Source: Paenibacillus sp. OVF10 (GTDB taxonomy: Bacteria; Bacillota; Bacilli; Paenibacillales; Paenibacillaceae). From it: a DNA stretch of 64,000 nt. Of this stretch, positions 32,150-41,589 are shown in pieces (within the stretch, counting starts at the first letter, position 1; each line of letters starts with the position of its first letter). Under the pieces are notes generated by a model. That model searched no databases and was not told the origin of the DNA. It saw only the letters and a list, made by a program, of their open reading frames with translations. A program made the position numbers and the translations under genes. Location: positions 3,968,001 to 4,032,000 of the forward strand of contig CP094668.1 in assembly GCA_022836915.1 (NCBI GenBank), written 5' to 3'.

Positions 32150-33430
32150 TTAGGAAAACCGATAGAGACGCACGCCGTGCGCAGGTACAGTAGTAACTAA
32201 GGAATTCTCTGTAAATTCAGCTGCTTCTCGGCTCCACAATTCGGTACCTTCGGTTATGCTGGACAGTCCGACCTCATCAATGGATAGATCCACAGGTAGA
32301 GCATTCTCACCGATGTTGAATACAGCGACGTAAGAGGAACCATCCGCATGCTGGGCAGTCCACACAATAAGATCTTCTTTACGTAAGGCTTCTTTGGCTC
32401 CATAACTCTCGCGATGCATTCGCAGAACCTCACGATTGGTCAACAGGGATAGTGTCCAGTCATCATTATCTCGCAGTTCACCACCAAAAATGAGCGGGGA
32501 GCGGAAGATACTCCACAGTGAAATCATCGTCAATTGCTCATCAGGCGTGAACCGAGTCCAACGATCTGCTCCACCACCGTCTACAGAACGGATACCGATA
32601 TGACCCAAAGGCAACATATCACAGTCTGGCCAGCAACCTGCTTGGGGAACGCCCTGCCACGTCCGGCAGCGGTCGAACATATCCAATAACAGCGGCCAAA
32701 GGTCCCAGAAATCGTCGGTGACACGCCACATGTTGGCATGATCAGCTAAGAATTCTGAGTATTCCACCGGGGCAGGGCCAGGAGAGAGACTTAGTACCAT
32801 GGGCCGACCGGAGCGCTCAATCGCTTTGGATATCATTTCGATCTCAGGCTGATGGGTGTCATAGAGCCTTGAAGCAGCAATATCGTCCACCTTCACCAAG
32901 TCAACGCCCCATTGTGCATACAGTTCAAAAAGCGAATCGTAGTAGGCTTGTGCGCCTTCTTTTGAGCTATCAACACCATACATATCTGTATTCCACGGAC
33001 AGATGGAATTTGGATGAGCAATATCGCGCGCAGTGGCGGTTGTACCCAGAATCGGAGTAGCCGCATGTGCAGCTTGACGTGGAATACCGCGCATGATGTG
33101 AATGCCAAATTGCAGCCCAAGACTATGAACGTAGTCGGCTAATGGCTTAAATCCCTGTCCACCTGCAGCGGAGGGAAACCGATTCTCGGCAGGCATAAGC
33201 CGCGAATATTCATCCATGATGAGTGGAACGAACGGACGATATTGCGAAGAATTGGCCAAAGGCTCGTACCATTGAATGTCGACCGTAATATAGCTCCAGC
33301 CGAAGTCTTTAAGATGTTCTGCCATGTACTCGGCGTTGCCACGAATTTCGTCTTCCGTAACGGCCGCTCCGTAACAATCCCAGCTGTTCCAGCCAAGCGG
33401 TGGAGTTGATGCTGCAAGCGTATGATTCAT
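32150..33430 (-). CDS. GH27 alpha-galactosidase-family glycosidase
   Basis: Retaining glycoside hydrolase of about 426 residues, no signal peptide, so it acts on imported oligosaccharides. The N-terminal PPLGWNSWDCYG is a GH27 hallmark. The expected nucleophile is D182 in DLVKVDD and the acid/base D240 in MWRVTDDFWD. The C-terminal part is a beta-sandwich. In GH27 the same fold also yields beta-L-arabinopyranosidases, so activity on arabinose-containing substrates is possible, in keeping with the GH43 enzymes downstream. AAAGGAG precedes ATG. An AraC-type regulator lies just upstream on the same strand. Confidence 0.93.
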   Translation of the reverse strand: MNHTLAASTPPLGWNSWDCYGAAVTEDEIRGNAEYMAEHLKDFGWSYITVDIQWYEPLANSSQYRPFVPLIMDEYSRLMPAENRFPSAAGGQGFKPLADYVHSLGLQFGIHIMRGIPRQAAHAATPILGTTATARDIAHPNSICPWNTDMYGVDSSKEGAQAYYDSLFELYAQWGVDLVKVDDIAASRLYDTHQPEIEMISKAIERSGRPMVLSLSPGPAPVEYSEFLADHANMWRVTDDFWDLWPLLLDMFDRCRTWQGVPQAGCWPDCDMLPLGHIGIRSVDGGGADRWTRFTPDEQLTMISLWSIFRSPLIFGGELRDNDDWTLSLLTNREVLRMHRESYGAKEALRKEDLIVWTAQHADGSSYVAVFNIGENALPVDLSIDEVGLSSITEGTELWSREAAEFTENSLVTTVPAHGVRLYRFS

Positions 33431-33538
33431 GGGAATGCTCCTTTATGGATTAATTATTGCTCTCGCTCAATTCATCATAATAAAGGATTTTATTAATATC
33501 TACAGTAATGTTGAGTATAAAATAGCAAAATATTGCGG

Positions 33539-34418
33539 TTAGTCGAAGAACAATTTACGGTACACAAGGCTTTCTCCTCCACTACGAAATTCACCTGGCG
33601 TAACGCCGGTTATGCTGCGAAAGGCTTTGATAAAATAACTTCCGCTGGAATAACCGACTTGCTCGGCGATGACTTCAATGCTAAGCGTAGTTCCGCGCAG
33701 CAGTTCCATTGCTTTCTCGGTACGTACACGGGTCAGATAAGCACCAGGCGTCAAACCTGTACTGGAGGAAAAGCGACGTATAAAGTGATATTTGGAAAGG
33801 AAACATGCTCCGCAAGGTGATCGATACTGATCATCTTGGAGTAGTTGTTTTCTATGTATTCAACGGCTATTTGAATGTTTTCAGACCAATTCTCCCTGTT
33901 GCGCAATGTTGTTTTCTGTAATCGAGTCAATTCTGTCATGAACTGATATACGCTGGATGATGCGATCAGAGGATCGGTGATTCTGCCTGCCGCCGCATCA
34001 GTCACGATCATCCGCAACAGTCGGATAGGTGTACAATCAGCGGGAAGATAGGGAACTTCTCCAGCTTCCCGAAGAAATTTTCGCCAATGGGGCAGAATAA
34101 GAGTGGGCCTGAACAGCAGGAACAGAAACGCCCAAGGTTCTTTTGATGCCGAATGGTAGTAATAGCGATGAACTCCTGGAATTTCTGCCAAAAAGCTTGT
34201 CCTGCGGTAACATGATGAATGCGATTGTTCGACTCAAATACACCTTCACCCGAGAGTGTATATTGGAATAACAGGAGAGGCCCGTCCGAACGTTCGAGTC
34301 CATCCCAATGATAAGAAGGATCGGTTATTGAATCACATCCTGCCGCATACAGTACACACAGTTGGAGCTCCTTGTCTTCGGCGAATCGAAACCCATAGGT
34401 TCCTCTAGGGATATTCAT
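33539..34418 (-). CDS. AraC-family regulator (two frame breaks)
   Basis: About 293 residues, with an N-terminal cupin-like sensing domain (YTLSGEGVFESNNRIHHVTAG) and a C-terminal double HTH (ISIDHLAEHVS..., VIAEQVGYSSGSYFIKAFR). Breaks are at A5 34190-34194 and AAA 33796-33798 (plus strand). Adding one base at each gives GQAFLAEIPGVHRYYY and FSKYHFIRRFSSSTGLTPG. AAGGAGAGC precedes ATG 34418. Probably activates the alpha-galactosidase gene directly downstream. Confidence 0.9.
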
Positions 34419-34445
34419 GTCAGCTCTCCTTGTTGCCCTAAATTT

Positions 34446-35057
34446 TTACTGCGCTCCGCGAATGAAAATATCTACTAGCTTCTTGCCAAGCGAAAAGTTG
34501 GAACCATATTTATGAAGGTTATCTTCCCGATTGCCCATTAACATCAATGTCGAGAAGGTCTCTGCCAGGAAAAACGGATCGTCCGTCCGCAGTCTGTTTT
34601 CATCCATTGCCCGTTGGAAATGGGAGGCTAACACTTCGTGAATCTGATGCTCCGCGTTGCGTATATCCTGAATTTGAGCTGGTTCAAGAAAAGGCTCAGC
34701 TTCTCTGAGCATGGTTTCAATCTCCGCATGTGGATTGCCCAGTCTGGCCTCTGCCAATCGCACAAGCCCCGACTCCAGATTCTCGGCTTGATCAAGGATA
34801 TGCGAGGTTAACCGGCTCACATTCTGTAGCATTGTTGTAAAAGCAACCTTAAAAAGCTCTGGTTTGCTGGTGAAATGATAATAAATGGTTGGTTTTGATA
34901 CGCTACATGTTTTGCCAATCTGCTGAAGCGTGACTGTTTCGTAGCCATACTCCATGAATAACTGTGAAGCAGTTTGAATAATGGTTTGCTGAATTGAGAT
35001 ATCGTCGTTGCCATGTTTGGGTCTTCCAGGCAATCGTTTGTGTGTTTTTTCTGTCAT
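34446..35057 (-). CDS. TetR-family regulator, divergent from a hydrolase
   Basis: 203 residues, intact frame. The HTH is VTLQQIGKTCSVSKPTIYYHF. The C-terminal domain is helical with an unknown ligand. GGAGGAAG precedes ATG. A 30-bp perfect palindrome lies about 57-86 bases upstream, between it and the divergent alpha/beta hydrolase, and is the likely operator for both. Confidence 0.92.
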   Translation of the reverse strand: MTEKTHKRLPGRPKHGNDDISIQQTIIQTASQLFMEYGYETVTLQQIGKTCSVSKPTIYYHFTSKPELFKVAFTTMLQNVSRLTSHILDQAENLESGLVRLAEARLGNPHAEIETMLREAEPFLEPAQIQDIRNAEHQIHEVLASHFQRAMDENRLRTDDPFFLAETFSTLMLMGNREDNLHKYGSNFSLGKKLVDIFIRGAQ

Positions 35058-35113
35058 TGGACTTCCTCCATGAATATTTTATGACAAATAACGATAGTAA
35101 GCAAAATCAACTT

Positions 35114-35143
35114 GTAATTATACTTACCGGTAAGTATAATTAC
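35114..35143. promoter_or_regulatory. 30-bp perfect palindrome, TetR operator
   Basis: GTAATTATACTTACC followed immediately by its exact reverse complement. It lies in the divergent region between the TetR gene and the hydrolase. The core TTACCGGTAA resembles many TetR-type sites. Confidence 0.85.
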
Positions 35144-35194
35144 GAAGAGTTAAAAAAGACATATCATTATCCTCATACTAAGGTGGTTTTAAGG

Positions 35195-35956
35195 TTGAAA
35201 ACAGCACAACGTACAAACAAATGGAAAAAGATAATCATGTGGACGATCCTGTCCATCGTTATCATAGTGGCCGGCGTTTTCGTATATCTCAATTCGGTTA
35301 CGTATAGTCCTTCTGAACGAGCGGAAACGGCGATGACAAGTGATGCTCAGGTTAATGTCACTAAGATTAAGGACGGTTACCGATTTGAACCCGTGGGTAC
35401 AGAGATAACCAAACCGAATATTATTTTTTATCCAGGTGGTCTGGTTGAACCTGAAAGTTATTCTCCACTTGCCAGAGAAATGGCAGAACAGGGTCACCGC
35501 GTATATATCGCAAACATGCCAATAAACTTGGCGATTTTCGGTCAAAACAAGGCTGATTCCTTTATCGAGGAACATCCTAACGAAGCGTTTGTTATTGGTG
35601 GCCATTCGTTGGGAGGGTCATTTGCATCACGGTATGCTGCGGAGCACAATGAGAAGTTGGAAGGCGTCTTTTTCTTGGCTTCTTATGCAGATGAAGGAGG
35701 TAGCTTGAAGAATACGGACTTGTCTATCTTACAGATTACAGGCTCGGATGACGGAGTGCTTAACAGGGAAGACTGGGAGAACTCCAAAGCAAATCTTCCG
35801 GAAGACACGACATATGTGAGTATTGAGGGTGGAAATCACGGTCAATTTGGCTCATATGGCATGCAAAAAGGAGATAATCAACCTGCAATTACGGAAGAAA
35901 AGCAGTTGGAAGAGGTAGTTATAGCCCTTGAGAACTGGATGGGCAAATTAAAATAA
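35195..35956 (+). CDS. Membrane-anchored alpha/beta hydrolase
   Basis: Hydrolase of the PF12695-like group, about 253 residues. One N-terminal transmembrane anchor (about 15-35; IIMWTILSIVIIVAGVFVYL) places the catalytic domain outside the membrane. The nucleophile Ser is in GGHSLGGS, the acid in TGSDDG, and the His in GGNHGQFG. I chose the TTG start at 35195 because AAGGTGG lies upstream, and because starts further upstream would fall before or inside the operator palindrome. Substrate unknown. Probably induced through the divergent TetR regulator. Confidence 0.85.
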   Translation: MKTAQRTNKWKKIIMWTILSIVIIVAGVFVYLNSVTYSPSERAETAMTSDAQVNVTKIKDGYRFEPVGTEITKPNIIFYPGGLVEPESYSPLAREMAEQGHRVYIANMPINLAIFGQNKADSFIEEHPNEAFVIGGHSLGGSFASRYAAEHNEKLEGVFFLASYADEGGSLKNTDLSILQITGSDDGVLNREDWENSKANLPEDTTYVSIEGGNHGQFGSYGMQKGDNQPAITEEKQLEEVVIALENWMGKLK

Positions 35957-36006
35957 TGTATTAAATGAATGTATTGAATGGTAATGATCGTGATCGTGGT
36001 ACGATT

Positions 36007-36033
36007 AAAGTCGCTATTTTAGCGACTTTTTTT
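36007..36033 (+). terminator. Terminator after alpha/beta hydrolase
   Basis: AAAGTCGCTA-TTT-TAGCGACTTT followed by T's. Confidence 0.93.
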
Positions 36034-36219
36034 GTTGTAGAATAAGAGTAATGCTTCAATGGAGCAGGGTAACAGCTTTTAATGATTGAATTTCAACTCC
36101 ATAATAGACTTATAGAATTGCTTTAATTACCACAAATCGTTAACATTAGAAGCGTTGTCATCGAAATAGCAGCAAAACGGAAGGCAGCAAGAGCAGGAAC
36201 ATCAAAAGGAGAAAAGATT

Positions 36220-36654
36220 ATGTTTTTCAGAAAATTTGCTTACACATTAGTGATCATCCTCGCTGCATTATTGTTCTCGGGTTGTACGTCAGAGTCTGTG
36301 CTTGATCTCGGATCACCTCAAGTTTCGGAGGATATGGGATTTGATGAGGTTGCCAATTATATCTCGGAGCACAATGAACTCCCGCCAAATTACATTACCA
36401 AGAAAGAGGCCAGAGAATTGGGCTGGGAACCAAGTGAAGGGAATTTACATGAAGTCGCTCCAGGCAAAAGTATCGGCGGCGACGTGTTCAGGAACCGGGA
36501 AGGATTACTCCCCAACAAAAAAGGCCGGATATGGTACGAAGCGGATATAAATTACTCAGGAGGACGGCGCGGAAGCGACCGAATTCTATACTCGAATGAC
36601 GGTTTAATCTACCAGACGACAGATCATTACAAGTCATTTGAACAGTTAAAATAA
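36220..36654 (+). CDS. Barnase-type ribonuclease with lipoprotein signal
   Basis: Extracellular guanyl-preferring RNase, homologous to barnase over its whole mature length (DEVANYISEHNELPPNYITK, GNLHEVAPGKSIGGDVF, SDRILYSNDGLIYQTTDHY). Residues equivalent to barnase K27, E73, R83, R87 and H102 are K61, E107, R117, R121 and H136, so it should be active. The signal segment (1-21) ends FSGC, a lipobox with Cys22. This predicts a lipid-anchored enzyme, unlike freely secreted barnase. The inhibitor gene follows 14 bases after the stop. AAAGGAGAAAAG precedes ATG 36220. Confidence 0.95.
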   Translation: MFFRKFAYTLVIILAALLFSGCTSESVLDLGSPQVSEDMGFDEVANYISEHNELPPNYITKKEARELGWEPSEGNLHEVAPGKSIGGDVFRNREGLLPNKKGRIWYEADINYSGGRRGSDRILYSNDGLIYQTTDHYKSFEQLK

Positions 36655-36668
36655 ACGGAGGAAATGAT

Positions 36669-36944
36669 ATGAGCATCATTCAGATTAACGGAAACGACTT
36701 TCACAGTAAGGAAGAGCTTCATCAAATTTTCCAAAACCAGCTTGAGTTAGACGAGAGCTATGGAGGCAATTTGGACGCACTATGGGATGTCTTGACTGGG
36801 GCTGTAAGTATGCCGATTACTGTTCAATGGATTGGTTTTGAGAAAAGCAAAGAGATTCTTGGAGATTACGCTGACCAACTCATGGAATTGTTGCGGGATG
36901 TGGAAGGTGAGATCCAAGGATTTACGTTGGAATTATATTATTGA
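36669..36944 (+). CDS. Barstar-family ribonuclease inhibitor
   Basis: Cytosolic immunity protein of 91 residues that blocks the barnase-type enzyme encoded just upstream. The binding helix YGGNLDALWDVLTG keeps the residues matching barstar D35, W38 and D39 (here D36, W39, D40). The position matching barstar Tyr29 is Ser30, which may reflect altered pairing. CGGAGGAAATGAT precedes ATG. A terminator follows at 36967. Confidence 0.95.
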   Translation: MSIIQINGNDFHSKEELHQIFQNQLELDESYGGNLDALWDVLTGAVSMPITVQWIGFEKSKEILGDYADQLMELLRDVEGEIQGFTLELYY

Positions 36945-36966
36945 AATGTAGGTTTGGCTTTATGAG

Positions 36967-36990
36967 GCGATGGGCAACCATCGCTTTTTT
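36967..36990 (+). terminator. Terminator after barstar
   Basis: GCGATGG-GCAA-CCATCGC followed by T6. Confidence 0.92.
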
Positions 36991-37219
36991 GGTCTTCACA
37001 TTTTTACTGAGACTTATGTCTAGATCATGCTATTTTCATGGCTTAATAATCAAGGTTGGGGTTATTAGACTTCCTTATACTTTAAACATGGAATAGGGTA
37101 GGCAGGATTGTAATCGTTTATTAACGGTTGAATATGTAAGCGTATACTATTTCAAAGTGAACCATCGTAATGTCTGGATTGGTTATTACGACTAACACCA
37201 TTTAGGGGGCAGAAAAATA

Positions 37220-38914
37220 ATGAGAGCCGTTTCAAAAATGCTAGGAGCATGTCTCGTAACAAGTGTTGTGTTAGTTTCCGCCGGTTGCGGAAACGCTGGA
37301 GAGAATTCCGAATCAAATACGAGTGACCCCAACAGCCCGATCACATTTACATTCTTCGGCGCAGATGCAAGTCCGAACTGGAACAAAATGCAGGATGCTG
37401 TAGGGAAGAAAATTACGGAAGAAACCGGTGTAAGTATTGATGCAGAATTCGATATTTCGAGCGGAGGTGGAAACGACCGCATTTCCCTGATGGCTGCCAG
37501 CGGCGATTATCCGGATTTGATCTTCCCAAAAGGTAACTTGACCAGACTCGTTGATGCCGGGGCAATGATTGATTTGACGGATCTGATCGAAGAACACGCC
37601 CCCAATTTGAAAAAGATTTACGGTGAGCACTTCAATCGGTTGAAATACAGCAATGACGATCCTTCAATCTATTGGATTCCAACGAATGGTGCGATCGATC
37701 AAGTCAGCTTCGATGCGACGAATGGTACTGCCATTCAACATCGTGTAGTCAAGGAACTCGGGTATCCTGAGATCAAAACCTTAAACGATTTCGAAAAAGT
37801 GCTACGTGAATATTACAAGAAACATCCGACCACAGATGATGGCCAACCCACAATTCCGCTGACGCTTAGTGCAGATGGCTGGCGGCGAATGATCACAGTT
37901 ACTGATCCCGCTGTCATGTCTACTGGAGGACCTGGAGATGGTGAATATTTCATCAATCCGGATACCTACGAAGCCGTTCTGCATTACAAACGTCCCGAGG
38001 AGAAGGAATATTTCCGGTGGTTGAACAAGATGTACAATGAAGGCTTGCTGGACAAGGACAGTTTTGTTCAGAAGGATGACCAGTATAAGTCCAAAATCGC
38101 CAGTGGTCGCGTGTTATCCTTGCTTGATCCAAGCTGGGGATTCAGTGATGCGGAAAATGCTTTGAAAAGCGCAGGAAAAGACGATATGACCTACGGATTC
38201 TATCCGGTAACGTTAGATGAGAGTTTTCAGCGGAAAGATTTCCAAAATATCGGCTTTGATGGTTATGGCATTGGCATAACAGTCGATTGTGAAGATCCTG
38301 TCCGTGCCATCAAATTTTTGGATTGGATGTCTTCTGAAGAAGGGCAAGTATTGAGAAACTGGGGCGTTGAAGGCGAGCAATATAACGTGGAAGACGGTGT
38401 TCGCACCATCCCGGCCGATGTACAGGAACGTAAAAACAAAGACAATAACACATTCACCAAAGAAACCGGAGTAGGCTTGTATTACATTTTTGGTGCTCAC
38501 TACGGGGATGGCGTTAAAGATTCAACGGATAATTACTATACAACGAATTATCCAGAACAGATTCAGCAAAGTTATTCTGATGAGGAGAAAGAAGCTTTGA
38601 AAGGTTATGGCATCACGACATGGAAGGACTTGTTCCCTTCCGAAGAGGAGTTCCCGGTGAAAGAGTGGGGCGCTGCTTACAATATGCCGATTCCTTCGGA
38701 TAGCGGCGATTATAACGTTGTGTACCAGAAAACGCAGGATATTATTCAGAAACGGATCGCCGAAGCGATTACATCCTCTCCAAGTGCCTTTGAAGGCATA
38801 TACGACAATATGATTACCGAACTTGATAATGCAGGTGCAGTTGGCATGGAACAGCAGTATACGGAGTGGATTAAAGATCGCGTTCGATTGTGGACGGGTA
38901 AAGAGATCAATTAA
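37220..38914 (+). CDS. Sugar-binding lipoprotein, extracellular solute-binding protein (LipO-like)
   Basis: Receptor of a CUT1-type importer, 564 residues, intact. The signal peptide ends in the lipobox SAGC (Cys about 23). The mature part starts with a Ser/Asn-rich linker, then ITFTFFGADASPNWNKM and the solute-binding fold with WIPTNGAIDQ and GIGITVDCEDPVRAIKFLDW. AGGGGGC precedes ATG. It stands alone: the permeases normally beside such a gene are absent, so it must work with a transporter encoded elsewhere or serve as a sensor. The adjacent AraC-type gene is convergent. Confidence 0.92.
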   Translation: MRAVSKMLGACLVTSVVLVSAGCGNAGENSESNTSDPNSPITFTFFGADASPNWNKMQDAVGKKITEETGVSIDAEFDISSGGGNDRISLMAASGDYPDLIFPKGNLTRLVDAGAMIDLTDLIEEHAPNLKKIYGEHFNRLKYSNDDPSIYWIPTNGAIDQVSFDATNGTAIQHRVVKELGYPEIKTLNDFEKVLREYYKKHPTTDDGQPTIPLTLSADGWRRMITVTDPAVMSTGGPGDGEYFINPDTYEAVLHYKRPEEKEYFRWLNKMYNEGLLDKDSFVQKDDQYKSKIASGRVLSLLDPSWGFSDAENALKSAGKDDMTYGFYPVTLDESFQRKDFQNIGFDGYGIGITVDCEDPVRAIKFLDWMSSEEGQVLRNWGVEGEQYNVEDGVRTIPADVQERKNKDNNTFTKETGVGLYYIFGAHYGDGVKDSTDNYYTTNYPEQIQQSYSDEEKEALKGYGITTWKDLFPSEEEFPVKEWGAAYNMPIPSDSGDYNVVYQKTQDIIQKRIAEAITSSPSAFEGIYDNMITELDNAGAVGMEQQYTEWIKDRVRLWTGKEIN

Positions 38915-38970
38915 CTTGCGGATATAATCACAATAATGAATTGTTTCAGATCGGAAGTATATCAAGAACT

Positions 38971-39009
38971 AAAAAACATCGAGCCATGCAGTATGGCTTG
39001 ATGTTTTTT
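38971..39009. terminator. Bidirectional terminator
   Basis: AAAAAACATC(G)AGCCAT and ATGGCT(T)GATGTTTTTT around a 5-nt loop, with one G-T pair. Confidence 0.92.
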
Positions 39010-39033
39010 AGTTTACATTGAATGAGCTTGTCA

Positions 39034-39901
39034 TTATTTTGGCAAAGCTTCCATTGCATCACGTCTTTGTTTGATATATCTACCGGGGGAGATGCCGACC
39101 ATTTTGGTAAAACTGCGAATAAAATTGGCATAGTCACTAAAACCCGATTGAAAGCATGCATCCGTAATACTCATTCCTTCTGACAGGTGGAATTTGGCCC
39201 GTTCAATACGACGACCCAAAATGTAGGAACGGATGGTCAATCCAGTATGCTTTTTGAACTGACGGCTGATATAAGTACTGTTCATGTAGAACACTTCGGC
39301 GAGTTTGCGAAGTGTAATATCTTGATTGAGATGTATTTCAATATAATCCATCGTTTCACGAACCAGCTCAGGCATGATGTCATTGGGAACAAAAGAATTG
39401 TTGTGAAACCAGACGTTAATCATGACCAACAATTGGGCTACGGCTGCATTAATTTTGATGTCCGTACCATAAGCATCCGAAGCAAGCAATCCTTCCAGTT
39501 CGTTGGTCCATTGCATCATCAGGTTCAAGCTATGATCGTCCAAATGTATGATATTGCCTGTTCCTTTGGGGCGATGATCAAAACATGACAGCAGATTGGT
39601 TGATGGTGTAGACAGCTGATAAAGGTAGGTTTTTTGAGATTAATGGTAATTCGCTCATAGTCAGATTCATCCAGAATAAAGGCGCGGTGCATCTCCTCGG
39701 GTGACATCACGAGCAAATCCCCCGCTGCACATGATAACACCGATTTTCTACATAAAAGTGAACGTTGCCACGAAGAAACAGGTAGATCTCGTATGCATTA
39801 TGGCGATGATAGATCGTTTCCAGCTTATACGTCGTTACGCTGTGTAGATATAAGAGCTCAGGCTGGATGGGATCATAAAAACACTCAGAGGATCCACTCA
39901 T
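39034..39901 (-). CDS. AraC-family regulator (two frame breaks)
   Basis: About 289 residues, with an N-terminal cupin (HNAYEIYLFLRGNVHFYVENR, with the expected ligand-binding jelly roll) and a C-terminal AraC HTH (TLRKLAEVFYMNSTYISRQF, ITDACFQSGFSDYANFIRSF). Breaks are at C5 39719-39723 and T6 39630-39635 on the plus strand. One added base at each gives QRGDLLVMSPEEM and NLKKTYLYQLSTPS. GGGAGGTAC precedes ATG 39901. It is divergent from the GH43 operon and is the likely activator of it. Confidence 0.9.
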
Positions 39902-40005
39902 GAAGTACCTCCCGTCATTTCACGCAATAAATAGAGCGGTTAACGCAATGAAATTGTACTCAGCTTACCTTAAAATGTAATCATCCTATCATGTTACCTT
40001 TTGTA

Positions 40006-40020
40006 TTGCAAACGCTTTCT
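40006..40020 (+). promoter_or_regulatory. Consensus cre site (CcpA) upstream of the GH43 genes
   Basis: TTGCAAACGCTTTCT matches WTGNAANCGNWNNCW at every defined position. It lies 45 bases before the first GH43 start, in the region divergent from the AraC-type gene. Confidence 0.75.
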
Positions 40021-40064
40021 CGTAAAAAAGCACAACTAAAAACGATTAGAGGGGGATTCTTTTG

Positions 40065-41582
40065 ATGAATCATCATTCCACACCACAAGCTGGTGAGCAA
40101 AAGCAAGATCAAGCTGCCAATCTGGAGAGTATTCCAGGGGAGATTGGAAAGCTTCGTCCCAACGCTAACCCTTTGGTGGCCCACAAATTCGGAGCCGATC
40201 CCTATGCTTTAGTATTTAACAATCGAGTCTACTTATATATGACTAGTGATAAGCTGGAATATGATAAGGACGGTCTTCCTCAGAAAAACAGCTACAGTTC
40301 AATCAACCGGATTACGGTCATTTCTTCGGATGACTTAATCAACTGGACCGATCATGGGGAGATCAGAGTTGCTGGACCTCAAGGCGCAGCAACATGGGCT
40401 TCACAATCCTGGGCCCCGGCAGCTGCTCATCGAATACTGGATGGCAAGGACTGTTTCTTTCTTTATTTCGCCAACAATGCCAGTGGAATAGGTGTACTGT
40501 CTGCACCGACACCTGTAGGTCCATGGATAGACCCTATAGGAAAAGCACTTATTACAAGAGAAACACCGGGAGTGGAGGAAGTAACCTGGTTATTCGATCC
40601 GGCTGTCATTGTAGATGATGATCATCAGGCCTACATATACTTTGGTGGTGGTATTCCGCAGGGAAAAGCAGAAAGACCTGATACGGCAAGAGTGATGAGA
40701 TTGGGAGACGATATGATCAGCGTTGTTGGCATAGCAAAGGTGATTCAGGCGCCTTATATGTTTGAAGATGCTGGGATACATAAATATAATAATAGTTACT
40801 ACTTTACGTACTGCTCCAATTTTGTGGAAGGTAATCGGCCAGAGGGCAGCCCACCACCTGGTGAAATTGCATATATGACCAGTGTTCAGCCGATGGGGCC
40901 ATGGACATATCAGGGGACGTTGCTCCAGAATCCAGGCCACTTTTTTGATGTTGGCGGCAATAACCATCATGCTATATTCCAACTGGCCGATCAGTGGTAC
41001 ATTGCCTATCATGCTCAGACATTAAGTCAGGCCATGAATATTCCCGATGGTTACCGTTCAACACATCTGAATCGAGTTGAGCATGATGAGGCCACGGGTA
41101 GGATTCAGAAGGTACATGCAGATTATCAGGGCGTAGATCAGATCAAGTGCTTCAATCCCTATGAGCGGGTAAGTGCTTCGACGATTGGCTGGAGCAGCAG
41201 AGTAACAACAGAGCAATATCTTGACTCTGCTGAGAGTTCTGCATCCGATTCGAATATCATGTCCGCTAAGCTGCAGAATGACAGTTGGATAGCTATATCC
41301 AAGGTGGACTTTGAAAGTGAAGGACCCACAACCTTCACAGCCACGATTGCGAATCAAGGAACCGAAGGTACGTTAGAACTTCGACTTGATCGTGCAGATG
41401 GACTGTTAATTGGAGAAATCATTGTTGCGCCTGCGACCGAATCCCTTCAATGGATGGAACTAACAACTAATGTTACGGGTGCGAAAGGTGTGCAAGACTT
41501 GTATATTAAGCTTAAAAGTTCAACAGACAGCCCAACCATCCTTTTAAGAGAATGGAAGTTTAATAGAAAAAATGAGGTGTAA
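40065..41582 (+). CDS. GH43 glycosidase with C-terminal CBM6-like domain
   Basis: Five-bladed beta-propeller glycosidase of about 505 residues, similar to arabinoxylan arabinofuranohydrolases (XynD type). Three acidic residues are visible: the general base in GADPYALVF, the pKa modulator in LFDPAVIV and the general acid in MFEDAGIHK. A CBM6-like beta-sandwich follows (about 375-500; WIAISKVDFESEGPTTFTAT). There is no signal peptide, so it should process imported arabinoxylo-oligosaccharides. ATG 40065 follows AGAGGGGGA at somewhat long spacing; TTG 40062 is possible. Repression by glucose is likely through the cre site. Confidence 0.93.
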   Translation: MNHHSTPQAGEQKQDQAANLESIPGEIGKLRPNANPLVAHKFGADPYALVFNNRVYLYMTSDKLEYDKDGLPQKNSYSSINRITVISSDDLINWTDHGEIRVAGPQGAATWASQSWAPAAAHRILDGKDCFFLYFANNASGIGVLSAPTPVGPWIDPIGKALITRETPGVEEVTWLFDPAVIVDDDHQAYIYFGGGIPQGKAERPDTARVMRLGDDMISVVGIAKVIQAPYMFEDAGIHKYNNSYYFTYCSNFVEGNRPEGSPPPGEIAYMTSVQPMGPWTYQGTLLQNPGHFFDVGGNNHHAIFQLADQWYIAYHAQTLSQAMNIPDGYRSTHLNRVEHDEATGRIQKVHADYQGVDQIKCFNPYERVSASTIGWSSRVTTEQYLDSAESSASDSNIMSAKLQNDSWIAISKVDFESEGPTTFTATIANQGTEGTLELRLDRADGLLIGEIIVAPATESLQWMELTTNVTGAKGVQDLYIKLKSSTDSPTILLREWKFNRKNEV

Positions 41583-41589
41583 TTAAAGC

